Shown here: one piece after another, positions 8,480 to 17,201 of the stretch
Position numbering within the stretch: position 1 is the stretch's first letter
Layout of the letters: each line of letters starts with the position of its first letter
Source of the DNA: an uncultured Bryobacterales bacterium
Lineage (GTDB): Bacteria; Acidobacteriota; Terriglobia; Bryobacterales; Bryobacteraceae
DNA: 64,000 nt
NCBI GenBank assembly: GCA_937959285.1
Contig: CALGAR010000064.1
Location: forward strand, 1 to 64,000
Direction of reading: 5' to 3'
Program-made: the position numbers and the translations under genes
Notes under the pieces: generated by a model
The model's database searches: none
Seen by the model: only the letters and a program-made list of their open reading frames with translations
What the model was told of the DNA's origin: nothing

Positions 8480-9322
8480 ATGAAGGAGACGAAGCGTATC
8501 ACAGTAATCGGCGCCGGAAACATCGGTGCAGCCCTGATCGGCGGAATGCTCCAGGCGGGCGTCACGGACGCCGAGCATCTGACCGCCACCGTCCGCTCCG
8601 AGGAACGGGCGGCGGAACTGTCGAGACGCTTCGGAATCCGCGTTACCGCCGGCGGCAACTGCGAGCACGTCGCCACGGCGGACGTCGTCATTCTCGCCGT
8701 CAAGCCATCGACGCTTCCGAAAGTGCTGATGGAGATTCGCGACGTCCTGCGCGAGGATCAAATCCTGATTTCTCTCGCGGCTGCCGTGCCGATTGAGCTC
8801 ATCGAGAAACTGGCGCGGAAACAGATGCCCATCTTCCGCGCCATGCCCAACATCCCTGTCGTCGTCAATGAGGGCGCGACCGCTATCTCTGTCAATTCGG
8901 CCGGAACAGAGGAGCAGCGGGCGTTTGTGCAGCGGATTTTTACGGCAGTCGGACACGCCTGCTTTGTCGAGGAGGAACAGATGCACGCCGTAACCGCCCT
9001 CTCCGGCAGCGGCCCCGCATACGTCTATATGATGATCGAGGCCTTGATTGAGGGCGGTCTGAAGATGGGCCTCTCCCGCGAGATTGCCACCCGGCTCACG
9101 GAACAGACGGTCCTCGGCGCTGCGAAACTCGTTCGCGAAACCGGACTCCACCCTGCAATCCTGAAGGACCAGGTGATCACGCCAGGAGGGACCACAATCT
9201 CCGCCATCCACGAACTCGAGAAGCACGGGCTTCGGTCCATGCTCATTTCCGCGATTGAAACCGCCAGCAACCACTCACGAGATCGAATGCAATCGCTATT
9301 CGGCAGGTTCGACGAGGAATAA
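8480..9322 (+). CDS. proC: Pyrroline-5-carboxylate reductase
   Basis: This 280-residue cytosolic enzyme reduces 1-pyrroline-5-carboxylate to proline with NAD(P)H, the last step of proline synthesis. The N-terminal Rossmann motif is ITVIGAGNIGAALIGGML. Next come VILAVKPSTLPKVL and RAMPNIPVVVNEGATAI. The C-terminal dimerisation domain carries the family signature ITPGGTTISAIHELEKHGLRS, together with ALSGSGPAYVYMMIEALIEG. Length is typical. It is divergent from gatB across 63 bases; a TACACT at 8458 may be its -10. The ribosome binding site is weak. Confidence 0.97.
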   Translation: MKETKRITVIGAGNIGAALIGGMLQAGVTDAEHLTATVRSEERAAELSRRFGIRVTAGGNCEHVATADVVILAVKPSTLPKVLMEIRDVLREDQILISLAAAVPIELIEKLARKQMPIFRAMPNIPVVVNEGATAISVNSAGTEEQRAFVQRIFTAVGHACFVEEEQMHAVTALSGSGPAYVYMMIEALIEGGLKMGLSREIATRLTEQTVLGAAKLVRETGLHPAILKDQVITPGGTTISAIHELEKHGLRSMLISAIETASNHSRDRMQSLFGRFDEE

Positions 9323-9408
9323 GGGAGCTTCGGACCGCAATCCGGCTGATTCCATATCCTGGCGTACTGTTTTCAGCTCCCGGCGGATCAAACGAGTAGG
9401 AGGTGACC

Positions 9409-9618
9409 ATGCTTCAAATTCGTGACGGCCAATGCGGGCTGTGTGTCCACTTCGGAGAATCACACCAGCCGGACACGAAGCTGATCCAGATCCGACAGAC
9501 CCATCAGGCGCCGGAAGACCTGCTCGACGACTGCGGCCATCCCCGGCACGCTTCCCTGCACCTGCGCGTAACGCCGATCAGCGGCTGCGATGGCTTCGAG
9601 CCCGCCAGGGTCCAGTAA
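9409..9618 (+). CDS. Small four-cysteine protein of unknown function
   Basis: A 69-residue protein starting at an ATG with a near-perfect ribosome binding site (AGGAGGTGA at 9398-9406). It has Cys9 and Cys12 as CGLC, then Cys42 in DDCGHP and Cys60 in ISGCDGF, with several His residues near them (14, 19, 44, 47, 51). The C-x2-C...C...C layout suggests a small zinc- or iron-binding fold. I do not recognise the family. It lies 86 bases after proC and ends 12 bases before the convergent stop of a TonB receptor. The strong ribosome binding site and orderly Cys spacing argue that it is a real gene. Confidence 0.7.
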   Translation: MLQIRDGQCGLCVHFGESHQPDTKLIQIRQTHQAPEDLLDDCGHPRHASLHLRVTPISGCDGFEPARVQ

Positions 9619-9630
9619 AGCCGGACTGCG

Positions 9631-12255
9631 CTACAAGCTCACAGAGAGGTGAAAGCGGAAGTTCCGCCCCTCATTCAATGTGTTCGTTATAGCCCCAAAA
9701 TTGGGGTCGGCCATGTTGAATCCGGGCTCGGCAAACTGTGGCGTATTCAGGAAGTTGATGGATTCAATCCTGAATACGAGCCGCGCCTCGCGGGGCAGCG
9801 TGAATGATCTCGACAAAGACGCATTCACGTTGTAGATGCCGCCCCGGCGGAAAGTATAGCGGCCAAGATTGCCCGCGCGTTCGCCGGGGCGCAAATAGGC
9901 GAAAGCGGAGCGCGGCAGGCGCTCCCTGGATGTGTCCGGATCGCCGATCGTTCGGCCAAGAATCGAGGGATCCAGGAGGTTGGGACGGTCGCCGGAGATT
10001 CCATCCACGTTGCCATAACCTGGCGCGTCCGACCCAGTCCCGACTGTGAACGGCGTCCCGGACTTCAAGAGGACCACTCCGGACACGGTCCATCCGGAAA
10101 ATGCACGCCGCAGCACTTTCGGCGAAGAGGTGAACCAGGGTATCTGGTAGCTCTGCCGCGACAGAAACGCGTGAGGTTGGTCGAAGCGGCTGCGCGCGCG
10201 CACGTCAGCGTGGATTCCCTGTTCCACCTGCGACACATTCCGAAAGGAGTCCGTGTCGTAGGCGGTGTTGGTGTAGTCCCCGCCGAGATCGATGGATTTG
10301 CTGAACCAGTACGAGGCCTCGAATGAGAGCCCCTTCCAGGACCTGGACGTGACGCTGACGCGTGCTGCGTCGAACCAGGATTTGGAGCCGTTCAGCAGAT
10401 AACGCTTGTCGAGGTATTGCGGATCAGGTCTGCGGTCGTTGATCTCTCCGGTACTCGGAACAACGCCTTCCGGCCATTGAGGCCGGTTGAAGTACCAGTG
10501 GGTAAGCAGCTTCACGCCCCGGCTTCCGACGTAGCCGAGCTGCACAGTCCAGTCGCGAGCCGGCTGAAGCTCCCAGGAGGCGTTGTATTGAACGACATAC
10601 GGCGGGCGGAGGTCCGGCGCGAAGTCGTATAGAACGCCCCGCCGGGGACCGGGCCCCAGAGCGGAAAGCGGGTTCAGAAGCGGCGGGTCATTGACGATGT
10701 TCTTGGTGTTGTACGGTTGATTGAAGCGGGCTTGCTGGTAAGTCGCCGGAAAAATTTCGCCGAAGTGGACAGCGCCGGCAGTACGCCATACTCCCCAGTT
10801 CCCGGGCAGCCTCACGGCAAGGCCGACGGAAGGCCCGAAGTTGTTCCAATCCGAAGCGTAGGGCAGCTGTGTGAGATTGTTGACCTCGGTGGGGCGAGTG
10901 AGGCCGCGCCACCGGAGCCCGTAGTCGACCGTCAGCGTTCCGTTCACGCTCCACCGGTCGCCAGCGTAAGCCGCCATATCCCAGTTCCGGAAGCCTCGAT
11001 GAATGAGGCCGATGCTCTTCCAGTACGTCGTCGGCCTCCCCAGCCGGAGATTCGTGATGGCGTCATTTCCAAAGTTGTTCCGGAAGGAGTAGGTGCCGAG
11101 CTCCATGTGATTGTCTGAGTCGTAGCCGTTCAACTGGCGGCGAACGACCTCCGCGCCAATGGTCCACTGATGGCTGCCGGACTCCTGGCGGTAGCGCACG
11201 GCGTAGCGGAAGTCATTCTGCGCGCGATTGACGGGAATCATGGTCGAGCCGTTGATGCTCGTCAATCCACCGATAAGAACGTGCGATCCGGGGCTGTTGG
11301 GTTCCGGCACAAGCAGACTACCGACGCGGTCGAAGCCGACGGTGGCTTCAAGCAGGCGCGAATGGGAGAGGGTTTTGATCCAGGTGAGCCGAGCTTTGTG
11401 AGAGCGTGTCGTCGTATCCGGATTCTGCCCCTTGATCAACTGGAAGGCATCCACGTTCTGCAACGTGAACTGATAGTCGGCAACCAGTCGGGAATCCCCG
11501 GGGAGTTCCTGGTCCATTCGTGAGTGGAAGAAGTCGCTATCGATTACTTGCGGAGCATTGGTATTTAGCATCCGCGGATCGATGTCAGGACGGTTGGGCA
11601 GCTCTTTGGGGTAAGCGTCAAGAATCCGTTGTATGAAGGCCCGCTCCTCAGCTCCGGCCACAAGCGGCGTCCGTTCCTCCGGGAGCGGTATCAGAATGTT
11701 TCCGTTCACCTGGCCGCGGATTTTCCGTTGCGATCCGTCCACCTGCCAGCGCACCCCTTTCCAAAGAGGAATCAGTAGCGCAAAGCCGTAATCGTTTTCG
11801 TGCGCCGGCCGAACTGGTCCGACCTGGAAGAAAGAGCGCGCCGTGAATACGCTGTTGAGATGCCCGAACCACGCCATTCCGTGGACGCCCGATCCGCGCA
11901 AGCCGTTGACGTGAGCGGGAACAGTCGGCGGGGCGCCATACTCCGCGCCGAAGTAATTGCGGACGGGGTCAAATTGCGTCACGATTGTGGCCGTCGTACC
12001 GATCCGGATGTTCAGTTCCTTCTGCGCGTTGTTGTCGACAAGATTGAACTGGACATTCTCATTGCGCCGGCTTTCTCCGGCCTTCGTGTCCGTCTGGCCG
12101 AGCAGATTGAGCTCGGTGCGGCTTCGGTCCGGCGTGACAGGCGTGATAGGCGTCTCGGGCCCCTCCTCCTGCTTTTGAGCGGGGACAACTTGATCGGACG
12201 CAACCGCAGCGAGAGATCCAATCAGGAAGAAGAAAATCGCTACCGGGAAAGACAA
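9631..12255 (-). CDS. TonB-dependent receptor-like outer-membrane protein (Oar type)
   Basis: An 874-residue protein with a signal peptide (MSFPVAIFFFLIGSLAAVAS) and a linker rich in Pro and Thr. It continues into an Oar-like barrel with repeated aromatic-rich strands (GYVGSRGVKLLTHWYFNRPQ, FEASYWFSKSIDLGGDY) and ends RFHLSVSL. Unlike the receptor at 627-3869 it lacks a carboxypeptidase-regulatory N-domain, and no clear plug or TonB box is seen, so whether it is energised by TonB is uncertain. The start is a TTG with no clear ribosome binding site and a TAAAAT six bases before it. It is divergent from a KdgD-type dehydratase across 75 bases, which hints at a role in sugar-acid use. Confidence 0.82.
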   Translation of the reverse strand: MSFPVAIFFFLIGSLAAVASDQVVPAQKQEEGPETPITPVTPDRSRTELNLLGQTDTKAGESRRNENVQFNLVDNNAQKELNIRIGTTATIVTQFDPVRNYFGAEYGAPPTVPAHVNGLRGSGVHGMAWFGHLNSVFTARSFFQVGPVRPAHENDYGFALLIPLWKGVRWQVDGSQRKIRGQVNGNILIPLPEERTPLVAGAEERAFIQRILDAYPKELPNRPDIDPRMLNTNAPQVIDSDFFHSRMDQELPGDSRLVADYQFTLQNVDAFQLIKGQNPDTTTRSHKARLTWIKTLSHSRLLEATVGFDRVGSLLVPEPNSPGSHVLIGGLTSINGSTMIPVNRAQNDFRYAVRYRQESGSHQWTIGAEVVRRQLNGYDSDNHMELGTYSFRNNFGNDAITNLRLGRPTTYWKSIGLIHRGFRNWDMAAYAGDRWSVNGTLTVDYGLRWRGLTRPTEVNNLTQLPYASDWNNFGPSVGLAVRLPGNWGVWRTAGAVHFGEIFPATYQQARFNQPYNTKNIVNDPPLLNPLSALGPGPRRGVLYDFAPDLRPPYVVQYNASWELQPARDWTVQLGYVGSRGVKLLTHWYFNRPQWPEGVVPSTGEINDRRPDPQYLDKRYLLNGSKSWFDAARVSVTSRSWKGLSFEASYWFSKSIDLGGDYTNTAYDTDSFRNVSQVEQGIHADVRARSRFDQPHAFLSRQSYQIPWFTSSPKVLRRAFSGWTVSGVVLLKSGTPFTVGTGSDAPGYGNVDGISGDRPNLLDPSILGRTIGDPDTSRERLPRSAFAYLRPGERAGNLGRYTFRRGGIYNVNASLSRSFTLPREARLVFRIESINFLNTPQFAEPGFNMADPNFGAITNTLNEGRNFRFHLSVSL

Positions 12256-12330
12256 TAATTCATTTTATGCGATCCGATCACGCACATGGAAGCTTGCGCT
12301 TGTGCCAGCGCGCTGTACACTGGCAGGAGC

Positions 12331-13254
12331 ATGAGTCCGCTGGAATTTTGTAAACAATTGCGCGGCGTGTTCGGGTTCCCCGTTACGCCCTTTCGACGTG
12401 ACCTTTCGCTCGACCTCGACGCCCTCGCGAGCAACGTGGATGCAATGGCGAGCCATCGCTTCTGCGCGATTGTGGCCGCAGGCGGAACCGGAGAGCTGTA
12501 CTCGCTTTCACCCGCGGAGGTGGAAGACGTAGTGCGCGTGACCGTGGAAGCAGTCGCTGGACGGATGCCGGTGGTCGCTGGAACAGGCTTTAACGTACCG
12601 CTCGGCGTGGATATTGCAAAACGCGCGGAGCGCGCGGGCGCCTCCGCCATCCTTGCGCTTCCGCCCTACTACATCAACGCACCCGAGCAGGGGCTTTTTC
12701 AGTATTACGAGGAGATCGGGAAGGCCACGCCGCTTCCGCTCATTGTTTACAGCCGCGATTGGGCCATCTTCTCGCCCGGTCAAGTCGCCCGCCTGTGCGA
12801 CCGGGTTCCGACACTCGCCGGCTGGAAGGATGGGCAGGGCGATGCCCGCCGCTATCAGCGAATCATGCAGCGGAACGGAGACAGGCTGGCCTGGTACGGC
12901 GGCATGGGCGACGATTGCGTTCCTGCCTATTTCGCCATCGGCGTGCAAGCTTACACGTCGAGCATTTCCAACATCTCGCCCGAGCTGTCCATTACCCTTG
13001 CCGACGCGGGCCTGGAGCGCGACTTCGCACATCTCGAACTCCTCATGAAAAAGTACGTGCACCCGCTTTATGCGATCCGCGAGCGGATGAAGGGTTACGA
13101 GGTGGCAGTCATGAAGACGGCCATGGAACTGATCGGCTTGAAAGCAGGTCCAGTGCGCCCGCCGCTGGCGAACACCCGGCCTCAGGATATCGAAGAGATC
13201 CAGCAGTTAATGAAGGTCTACGAAGAATTTAAAATTCCCGGAGTTTCCGCCTGA
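12331..13254 (+). CDS. kdgD: Dihydrodipicolinate synthase-family lyase, probably 5-dehydro-4-deoxyglucarate dehydratase
   Basis: A 307-residue TIM-barrel enzyme of the DapA/NanA superfamily. Its sequence resembles KdgD, which dehydrates and decarboxylates 5-dehydro-4-deoxyglucarate to 2,5-dioxopentanoate (alpha-ketoglutarate semialdehyde). Markers are VFGFPVTPFRRDLSLD at the start, AAGGTGELYSLS (substrate-binding loop), the Tyr in IVYSRD and the Schiff-base Lys in LAGWKDGQGD. The start at 12331 has GGCAGGA just upstream and gives the usual KdgD length; an upstream ATG at 12286 overlaps the promoter and is less likely. The product would be the substrate of the aldehyde dehydrogenase at 40349. 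Confidence 0.85.
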   Translation: MSPLEFCKQLRGVFGFPVTPFRRDLSLDLDALASNVDAMASHRFCAIVAAGGTGELYSLSPAEVEDVVRVTVEAVAGRMPVVAGTGFNVPLGVDIAKRAERAGASAILALPPYYINAPEQGLFQYYEEIGKATPLPLIVYSRDWAIFSPGQVARLCDRVPTLAGWKDGQGDARRYQRIMQRNGDRLAWYGGMGDDCVPAYFAIGVQAYTSSISNISPELSITLADAGLERDFAHLELLMKKYVHPLYAIRERMKGYEVAVMKTAMELIGLKAGPVRPPLANTRPQDIEEIQQLMKVYEEFKIPGVSA

Positions 13255-13261
13255 TCCGTGA

Positions 13262-13289
13262 AAGCGTGCCGGGAAGCGCCGGCACGCTT
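13262..13289. terminator. Hairpin between convergent kdgD and the next gene
   Basis: AAGCGTGCCGG and CCGGCACGCTT form a perfect 11-bp stem 8 bases after the kdgD stop. No real T tract follows on either strand, so it may act as a stabilising hairpin or a weak bidirectional terminator. Confidence 0.55.
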
Positions 13290-13311
13290 CTCAAGAACTC
13301 CGGCTGCAAGC

Positions 13312-13938
13312 TTATCCCTCGACCTGGCCCACTACAATGATGGCGACCAAGGTGTCTCCGATTTTCGCCCGCAGGACCCAATCTTCGCCATCCTGCTCAA
13401 GCCCGGGCTTTCCCCCTGCCTCCGCTTTCCAGAAACTGAGGACGGCGGGGTGGGGCGTCCGGGACGCTTTCATGCTGAGGGTCGTTAGCGTCTTGAAGTC
13501 CGGTGTCGACGTGGGATCCGTATCCTCGCCAATAGGTGAAAGCAGCAGAAAGTCCCGCTGTGGAGCAACGCCCTGATGGTCTCCGTTGATCGGGAAGAGG
13601 CTGTAGCGCAGCGTGTAGATGCCGGCCTTGATGCTCTGCCCGCGACGATCGGTTCCTGCTACGGGGAAGCGGAGTACTCCAAGCAATGCACCGTGAGGAA
13701 TGGAGTCGAAGGTTGCATTCTCCTCCTTGGTTGTCCGGCCGCTCGGCAGTTCGTTGCGCAGCCAGATTTCCAGTACCGGCTTGCCATCATCGCCGAGAAT
13801 GCGATGCCCTTCCTTCTGAAGCAGAGCAGCGATGGGAGCGGGAACTTCGGCAGGAGGAGTGCCTGCGGATTCCAGCTTATGCTCGGCCAGGCCCAGACAA
13901 GCGAATAGCAGCAGAGACGATAAAAGCTTCCACGTCAT
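13312..13938 (-). CDS. Secreted protein of unknown function
   Basis: A 208-residue protein with a clear signal peptide (MTWKLLSSLLLFACLGLAEH), so probably periplasmic. The body contains VLEIWLRNELPSG and AGIYTLRYSLFPINGDHQG, resembling small beta-rich secreted proteins common in Acidobacteria. I cannot name the family. The start at 13938 is chosen because AGGAGGAG precedes it and it begins the signal peptide; an upstream in-frame ATG (13983) adds nothing recognisable. It is convergent with kdgD and divergent from the response regulator gene. Confidence 0.72.
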   Translation of the reverse strand: MTWKLLSSLLLFACLGLAEHKLESAGTPPAEVPAPIAALLQKEGHRILGDDGKPVLEIWLRNELPSGRTTKEENATFDSIPHGALLGVLRFPVAGTDRRGQSIKAGIYTLRYSLFPINGDHQGVAPQRDFLLLSPIGEDTDPTSTPDFKTLTTLSMKASRTPHPAVLSFWKAEAGGKPGLEQDGEDWVLRAKIGDTLVAIIVVGQVEG

Positions 13939-14047
13939 TATTGGGGCTCCTCCTGTAATCATAGCCATATCGGCCGAACACATGCAGAAAGAGCGGCGCG
14001 GGGAGATGCTCTGAGCGCGGATCGGCTACAATCACTATGTAAGGGCA

Positions 14048-14722
14048 ATGCAGACGATTCTTGTCATCGACGATGACGAGAGCCTCGTTGACACGATTGC
14101 CGTGATGCTGGAGCAGGAGGGCTATCGGGTCCTCCACGCCAGGGACGGCAACAGTGGTTTCGAGAAGGCGCTCACGCTGAAGCCGGATTTGCTGGTAGTA
14201 GATCTGCGACTGCCGGGCATGTCCGGAGTCGAGATCTGCAAGCAGCTCCGAGCCGCTCAAAATCAGACGCCGATCCTCATTCTGAGTGCGGTCGGAGATG
14301 AGATCGACAAAGTGTTGCTTCTCGAGATCGGCGCCGACGATTACGTTGTAAAACCGTTTGGCCGGCGCGAATTGCTCGCGCGCATCCGGGCGCTGCTTCG
14401 CCGCGCTTCTCCCGAGGTCCACCGTGTTCTGCAGTTTGCGGACACAGAAGTGGATGTCGAACGCCGGGTTGTGCTGCGCAACAAAGAAGAAGTGAGAATG
14501 ACGCCGGCGGAATACAATCTACTCATCTATTTCCTTCAGAACCCGGACCGCCCATTAACGCGCGATATGATCCTCAATTCCGTCTGGGGCTACGATTCGT
14601 TCCCGAATACCCGAACGGTCGACGCACATGTTGTGAAGCTGCGGCAAAAGCTCGAGCCGGATCCCAACGCTCCGCGACATTTCGTCACTGTCCACGGGGT
14701 GGGCTATCGCTTCGTACCCTGA
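14048..14722 (+). CDS. OmpR/PhoB-family response regulator
   Basis: A 224-residue transcription factor. The receiver domain (1-118) has the acidic pocket D8-D10, phospho-acceptor Asp52 (LLVVDLRLPG), Ser80 and Lys102 (DDYVVKPFG). The C-terminal winged-helix DNA-binding domain (about 125-224) has MTPAEYNLLIYFLQN, the recognition helix region NTRTVDAHVVKLRQKLE and the wing GVGYRF. It opens a signalling cluster followed by a lone receiver, a histidine kinase and a degenerate receiver-GGDEF protein. The kinase at 15321 is its likely partner. Confidence 0.94.
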   Translation: MQTILVIDDDESLVDTIAVMLEQEGYRVLHARDGNSGFEKALTLKPDLLVVDLRLPGMSGVEICKQLRAAQNQTPILILSAVGDEIDKVLLLEIGADDYVVKPFGRRELLARIRALLRRASPEVHRVLQFADTEVDVERRVVLRNKEEVRMTPAEYNLLIYFLQNPDRPLTRDMILNSVWGYDSFPNTRTVDAHVVKLRQKLEPDPNAPRHFVTVHGVGYRFVP

Positions 14723-14791
14723 ATTCACATCCAATTTTTACACTAATTTTACCTAGGGCTTATTGCACGAAGGAGCGGCCCGCCAGAGAAA

Positions 14792-15208
14792 ATGTATGGA
14801 AGAATGCGCCGAACCGTCCTAATCGTGGACGACACCCAGCATTATGCTTCGACCCTCGAGATCGCCATGCAGCAGGCATCCGATCTCGACGTTGTTCACG
14901 CCCTTTCGGGCCGGGATGCAATAGCGTATTTGCAGGGCCAGAGCGGCAAAGATGTCTGCGCCGTCGTGACGGACCTGCAGATGCCGGTGATGGATGGTTT
15001 CGAACTCATCAAATGGATCCGGAGCAACGGAAATCTCCGCAGTCTGCCGATCGTCGTAGTGAGCGGGACGACGGATCCGAGTGTGAAAGATCGAAGCCGT
15101 ATGCTTGGGGCTGACGCCTTTTTCGCCAAACCCTGTTCGCCAGCCGAGGTGCGGATTAAAGTACAGGAACTGGTTCGGCAGCGTGAAGGGAAGGGGGCCG
15201 ATGGTTGA
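14792..15208 (+). CDS. Single-domain response regulator (receiver only)
   Basis: A receiver of about 130 residues with no output domain. Features are VLIVDD at the start, the phospho-acceptor Asp in AVVTDLQMPVMDG, VVSGTTD and the conserved Lys in AFFAKPCSPAE. Lone receivers usually act as CheY-like switches or relay intermediates. Starts at 14792 and 14804 are both possible; neither has an ideal ribosome binding site. It lies between an OmpR-type regulator and a histidine kinase in the same direction, so a phosphorelay is plausible but not shown. Confidence 0.9.
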   Translation: MYGRMRRTVLIVDDTQHYASTLEIAMQQASDLDVVHALSGRDAIAYLQGQSGKDVCAVVTDLQMPVMDGFELIKWIRSNGNLRSLPIVVVSGTTDPSVKDRSRMLGADAFFAKPCSPAEVRIKVQELVRQREGKGADG

Positions 15209-15320
15209 GCGGGCCGCCGCCATGCCAAACCTCACCAGTGTACTTTGAAAAGAGAGGACTCCCGAATCGGTGAGGGCGTCGTAGCTTGCCGCTGGTCGCC
15301 GAGTCAAGGGGGCGAACGTA

Positions 15321-17078
15321 ATGTTTCAGCGCCTGTCCCTTCTGTGGAAGATCTGGCTGTCGACTTCGGTCGCACTGAGCCTGATCCTCGTATTGAGTGG
15401 CATTTTCCTTCAGCGTCACTCATTCGAAACCACGTCCCGCAGCATGGAGGAGGCCGTTCAGGCCGGCTTTCACGCCTACGAATCAGTTTGGAATACCCGC
15501 GCAGAACTGCTCAGCACGGTCGCTGCCGTACTGGCAAGCATGGACAGCGTCCGTGCTGCGTTTGGAACAGGCGACGTCGTCGCCATACGGGATTCGGCGT
15601 CTCAAGTGTGGAAGGCGATCTCCGGCGATCTTCGCGAGCGCGCCTTCTTTCTTGTCACGACCCCGGAAGGGGAACCCATCGCTTCGCTCGACGCCGCCAG
15701 TCCCTCTGCCCTTCCCCGCGGATGGCGCGCGGTGCTTGACGCTCGGGACCGGTTCCCGAAGCAGGTGTCGGGCGTAGTCGTGGCTGGCGAAGAGCTCTAT
15801 CATACGGTGCTCACCCCCGTCTACCGCGATACCGAGAACGGGCGGGTCCTGACGAACGTGCTTGTGGCTGGCTATCCGATTAACCACCTGATGGCGCGCC
15901 GCCTCAAGGACGAGACGGGCGGCAGCGAATTCCTTTTCCTCTCGCCCGAACGCGTATACGCCTCGACGCTGAACACGAGAGCCACCGAAGCCCTGGCCAA
16001 GGCCCTGGCCGAAGATCCGGAAAAGACGCGCATCAGCGACGGGATCACCGAGTACGCGGTCATCGGCAGGGATTTGATGGGCCCGCATGGGGAGGCCGTC
16101 GCCAAGCTCTACATCTTCCGCTCCTATACCGATGCGCTGGAGCACATCTACAGGCTGAGGCGCGATCTGATTCTGGTCTGGCTGCTCGCAATGTCAGCCG
16201 GACTCGCGGTCTCGTACTGGGTGGTCCGGTGGGTGATTCGTCCTGTGCAGATCCTGGATCAGGCGGTGGTGGAAGTGGCCAGACAAAACTATAGCTACCG
16301 CGTGCGAGTGGACAGCGGCGATGAACTGGGGCGTCTGGCCCAGGCCTTCAATACGATGTGCGACTCGCTGCAATCGGCTCGCGACGAGCTGATCCGCCAG
16401 GAGCGCATGGCGACGATTGCACGCCTTGCCAGCTCCATTGTTCATGATCTTCGAAACCCGCTGGCGGCGATCTACGGCGGCGCCGAAATGCTCCTGGATG
16501 ACCGGCTGGCGGACGCGCAGAAGCGGCGCCTCGCCACGAACATTCACCGCGCATCCCAGCGTATCCAGGCAATGCTGCAGGATCTGGCCAACGTGTCACG
16601 AGGAAAGACGCAGAACACCGAGCTGTGCTCGCTCTCGGAAGTTGTCGAGTCCGCTGTGGATAGCCAGCGCGCGCTGGCGGAAGCACACTCGGTCCGCATC
16701 AACGTTGACATTCCGGAGAGCGTCGAACTCGTCATCGAACGAGCACGCGTGGAGCGCGTATTTCTCAACCTCATCGGGAATGCGCTGGAGGCAATGCCTA
16801 ACGGCGGAGAGATCAGCATCACGGCCAAGGTCGAGGAGACGGGAGTCGTCGTTGAAGTAGAGGACACAGGACCGGGCATTTCCGAGGAAATTCGCGGAAA
16901 GCTTTTCCAGCCATTCGTCACCTTCGGCAAGCGCAACGGATTGGGACTCGGACTCGCCTTGGCCCGGCAAACCATTCTCGATCACGGCGGAGATATGTGG
17001 ATATCCTCGGAAGGGACCCGGGGAGCCCGCTTCTGCCTGCGATTGCCAATGGAGCGGCGGGGCGCTGCGGTCGCCTGA
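15321..17078 (+). CDS. Membrane sensor histidine kinase (sensor-HAMP-HisKA-HATPase)
   Basis: A 585-residue inner-membrane kinase. TM1 is at about residues 10-30, followed by an extracytoplasmic sensor of about 250 residues that looks like a double-Cache-type fold. TM2 is at about 282-302, then HAMP (about 303-355). The dimerisation box has the phospho-acceptor His375 in IVHDLRNPLAAIYGG. The ATPase domain has the N box (NLIGNALEAMPNGG), G1 (VEDTGPGIS) and G2 (GLGLGLALARQ). It is complete and should be active. GGGGGCG lies just before the ATG. The signal is unknown. Confidence 0.94.
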   Translation: MFQRLSLLWKIWLSTSVALSLILVLSGIFLQRHSFETTSRSMEEAVQAGFHAYESVWNTRAELLSTVAAVLASMDSVRAAFGTGDVVAIRDSASQVWKAISGDLRERAFFLVTTPEGEPIASLDAASPSALPRGWRAVLDARDRFPKQVSGVVVAGEELYHTVLTPVYRDTENGRVLTNVLVAGYPINHLMARRLKDETGGSEFLFLSPERVYASTLNTRATEALAKALAEDPEKTRISDGITEYAVIGRDLMGPHGEAVAKLYIFRSYTDALEHIYRLRRDLILVWLLAMSAGLAVSYWVVRWVIRPVQILDQAVVEVARQNYSYRVRVDSGDELGRLAQAFNTMCDSLQSARDELIRQERMATIARLASSIVHDLRNPLAAIYGGAEMLLDDRLADAQKRRLATNIHRASQRIQAMLQDLANVSRGKTQNTELCSLSEVVESAVDSQRALAEAHSVRINVDIPESVELVIERARVERVFLNLIGNALEAMPNGGEISITAKVEETGVVVEVEDTGPGISEEIRGKLFQPFVTFGKRNGLGLGLALARQTILDHGGDMWISSEGTRGARFCLRLPMERRGAAVA

Positions 17079-17201
17079 TTCCTCTTCTTCAGCTCACTGC
17101 CGCTGAGAGAAACGCGCTTCCCAAAGCACCAATTCCAATATCACCCCAACCGAAATGTGCCTCTGCCCTCTTCCGGGACAGGGAAAGGGACCGGGTCAAC
17201 C

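Noticed and set aside
8417..9274. N-terminal extension of the gatB reading frame
   Set aside because: It is antisense to proC along its whole length, has no resemblance to GatB, and ordinary GatB length is reached from the ATG at 8416.
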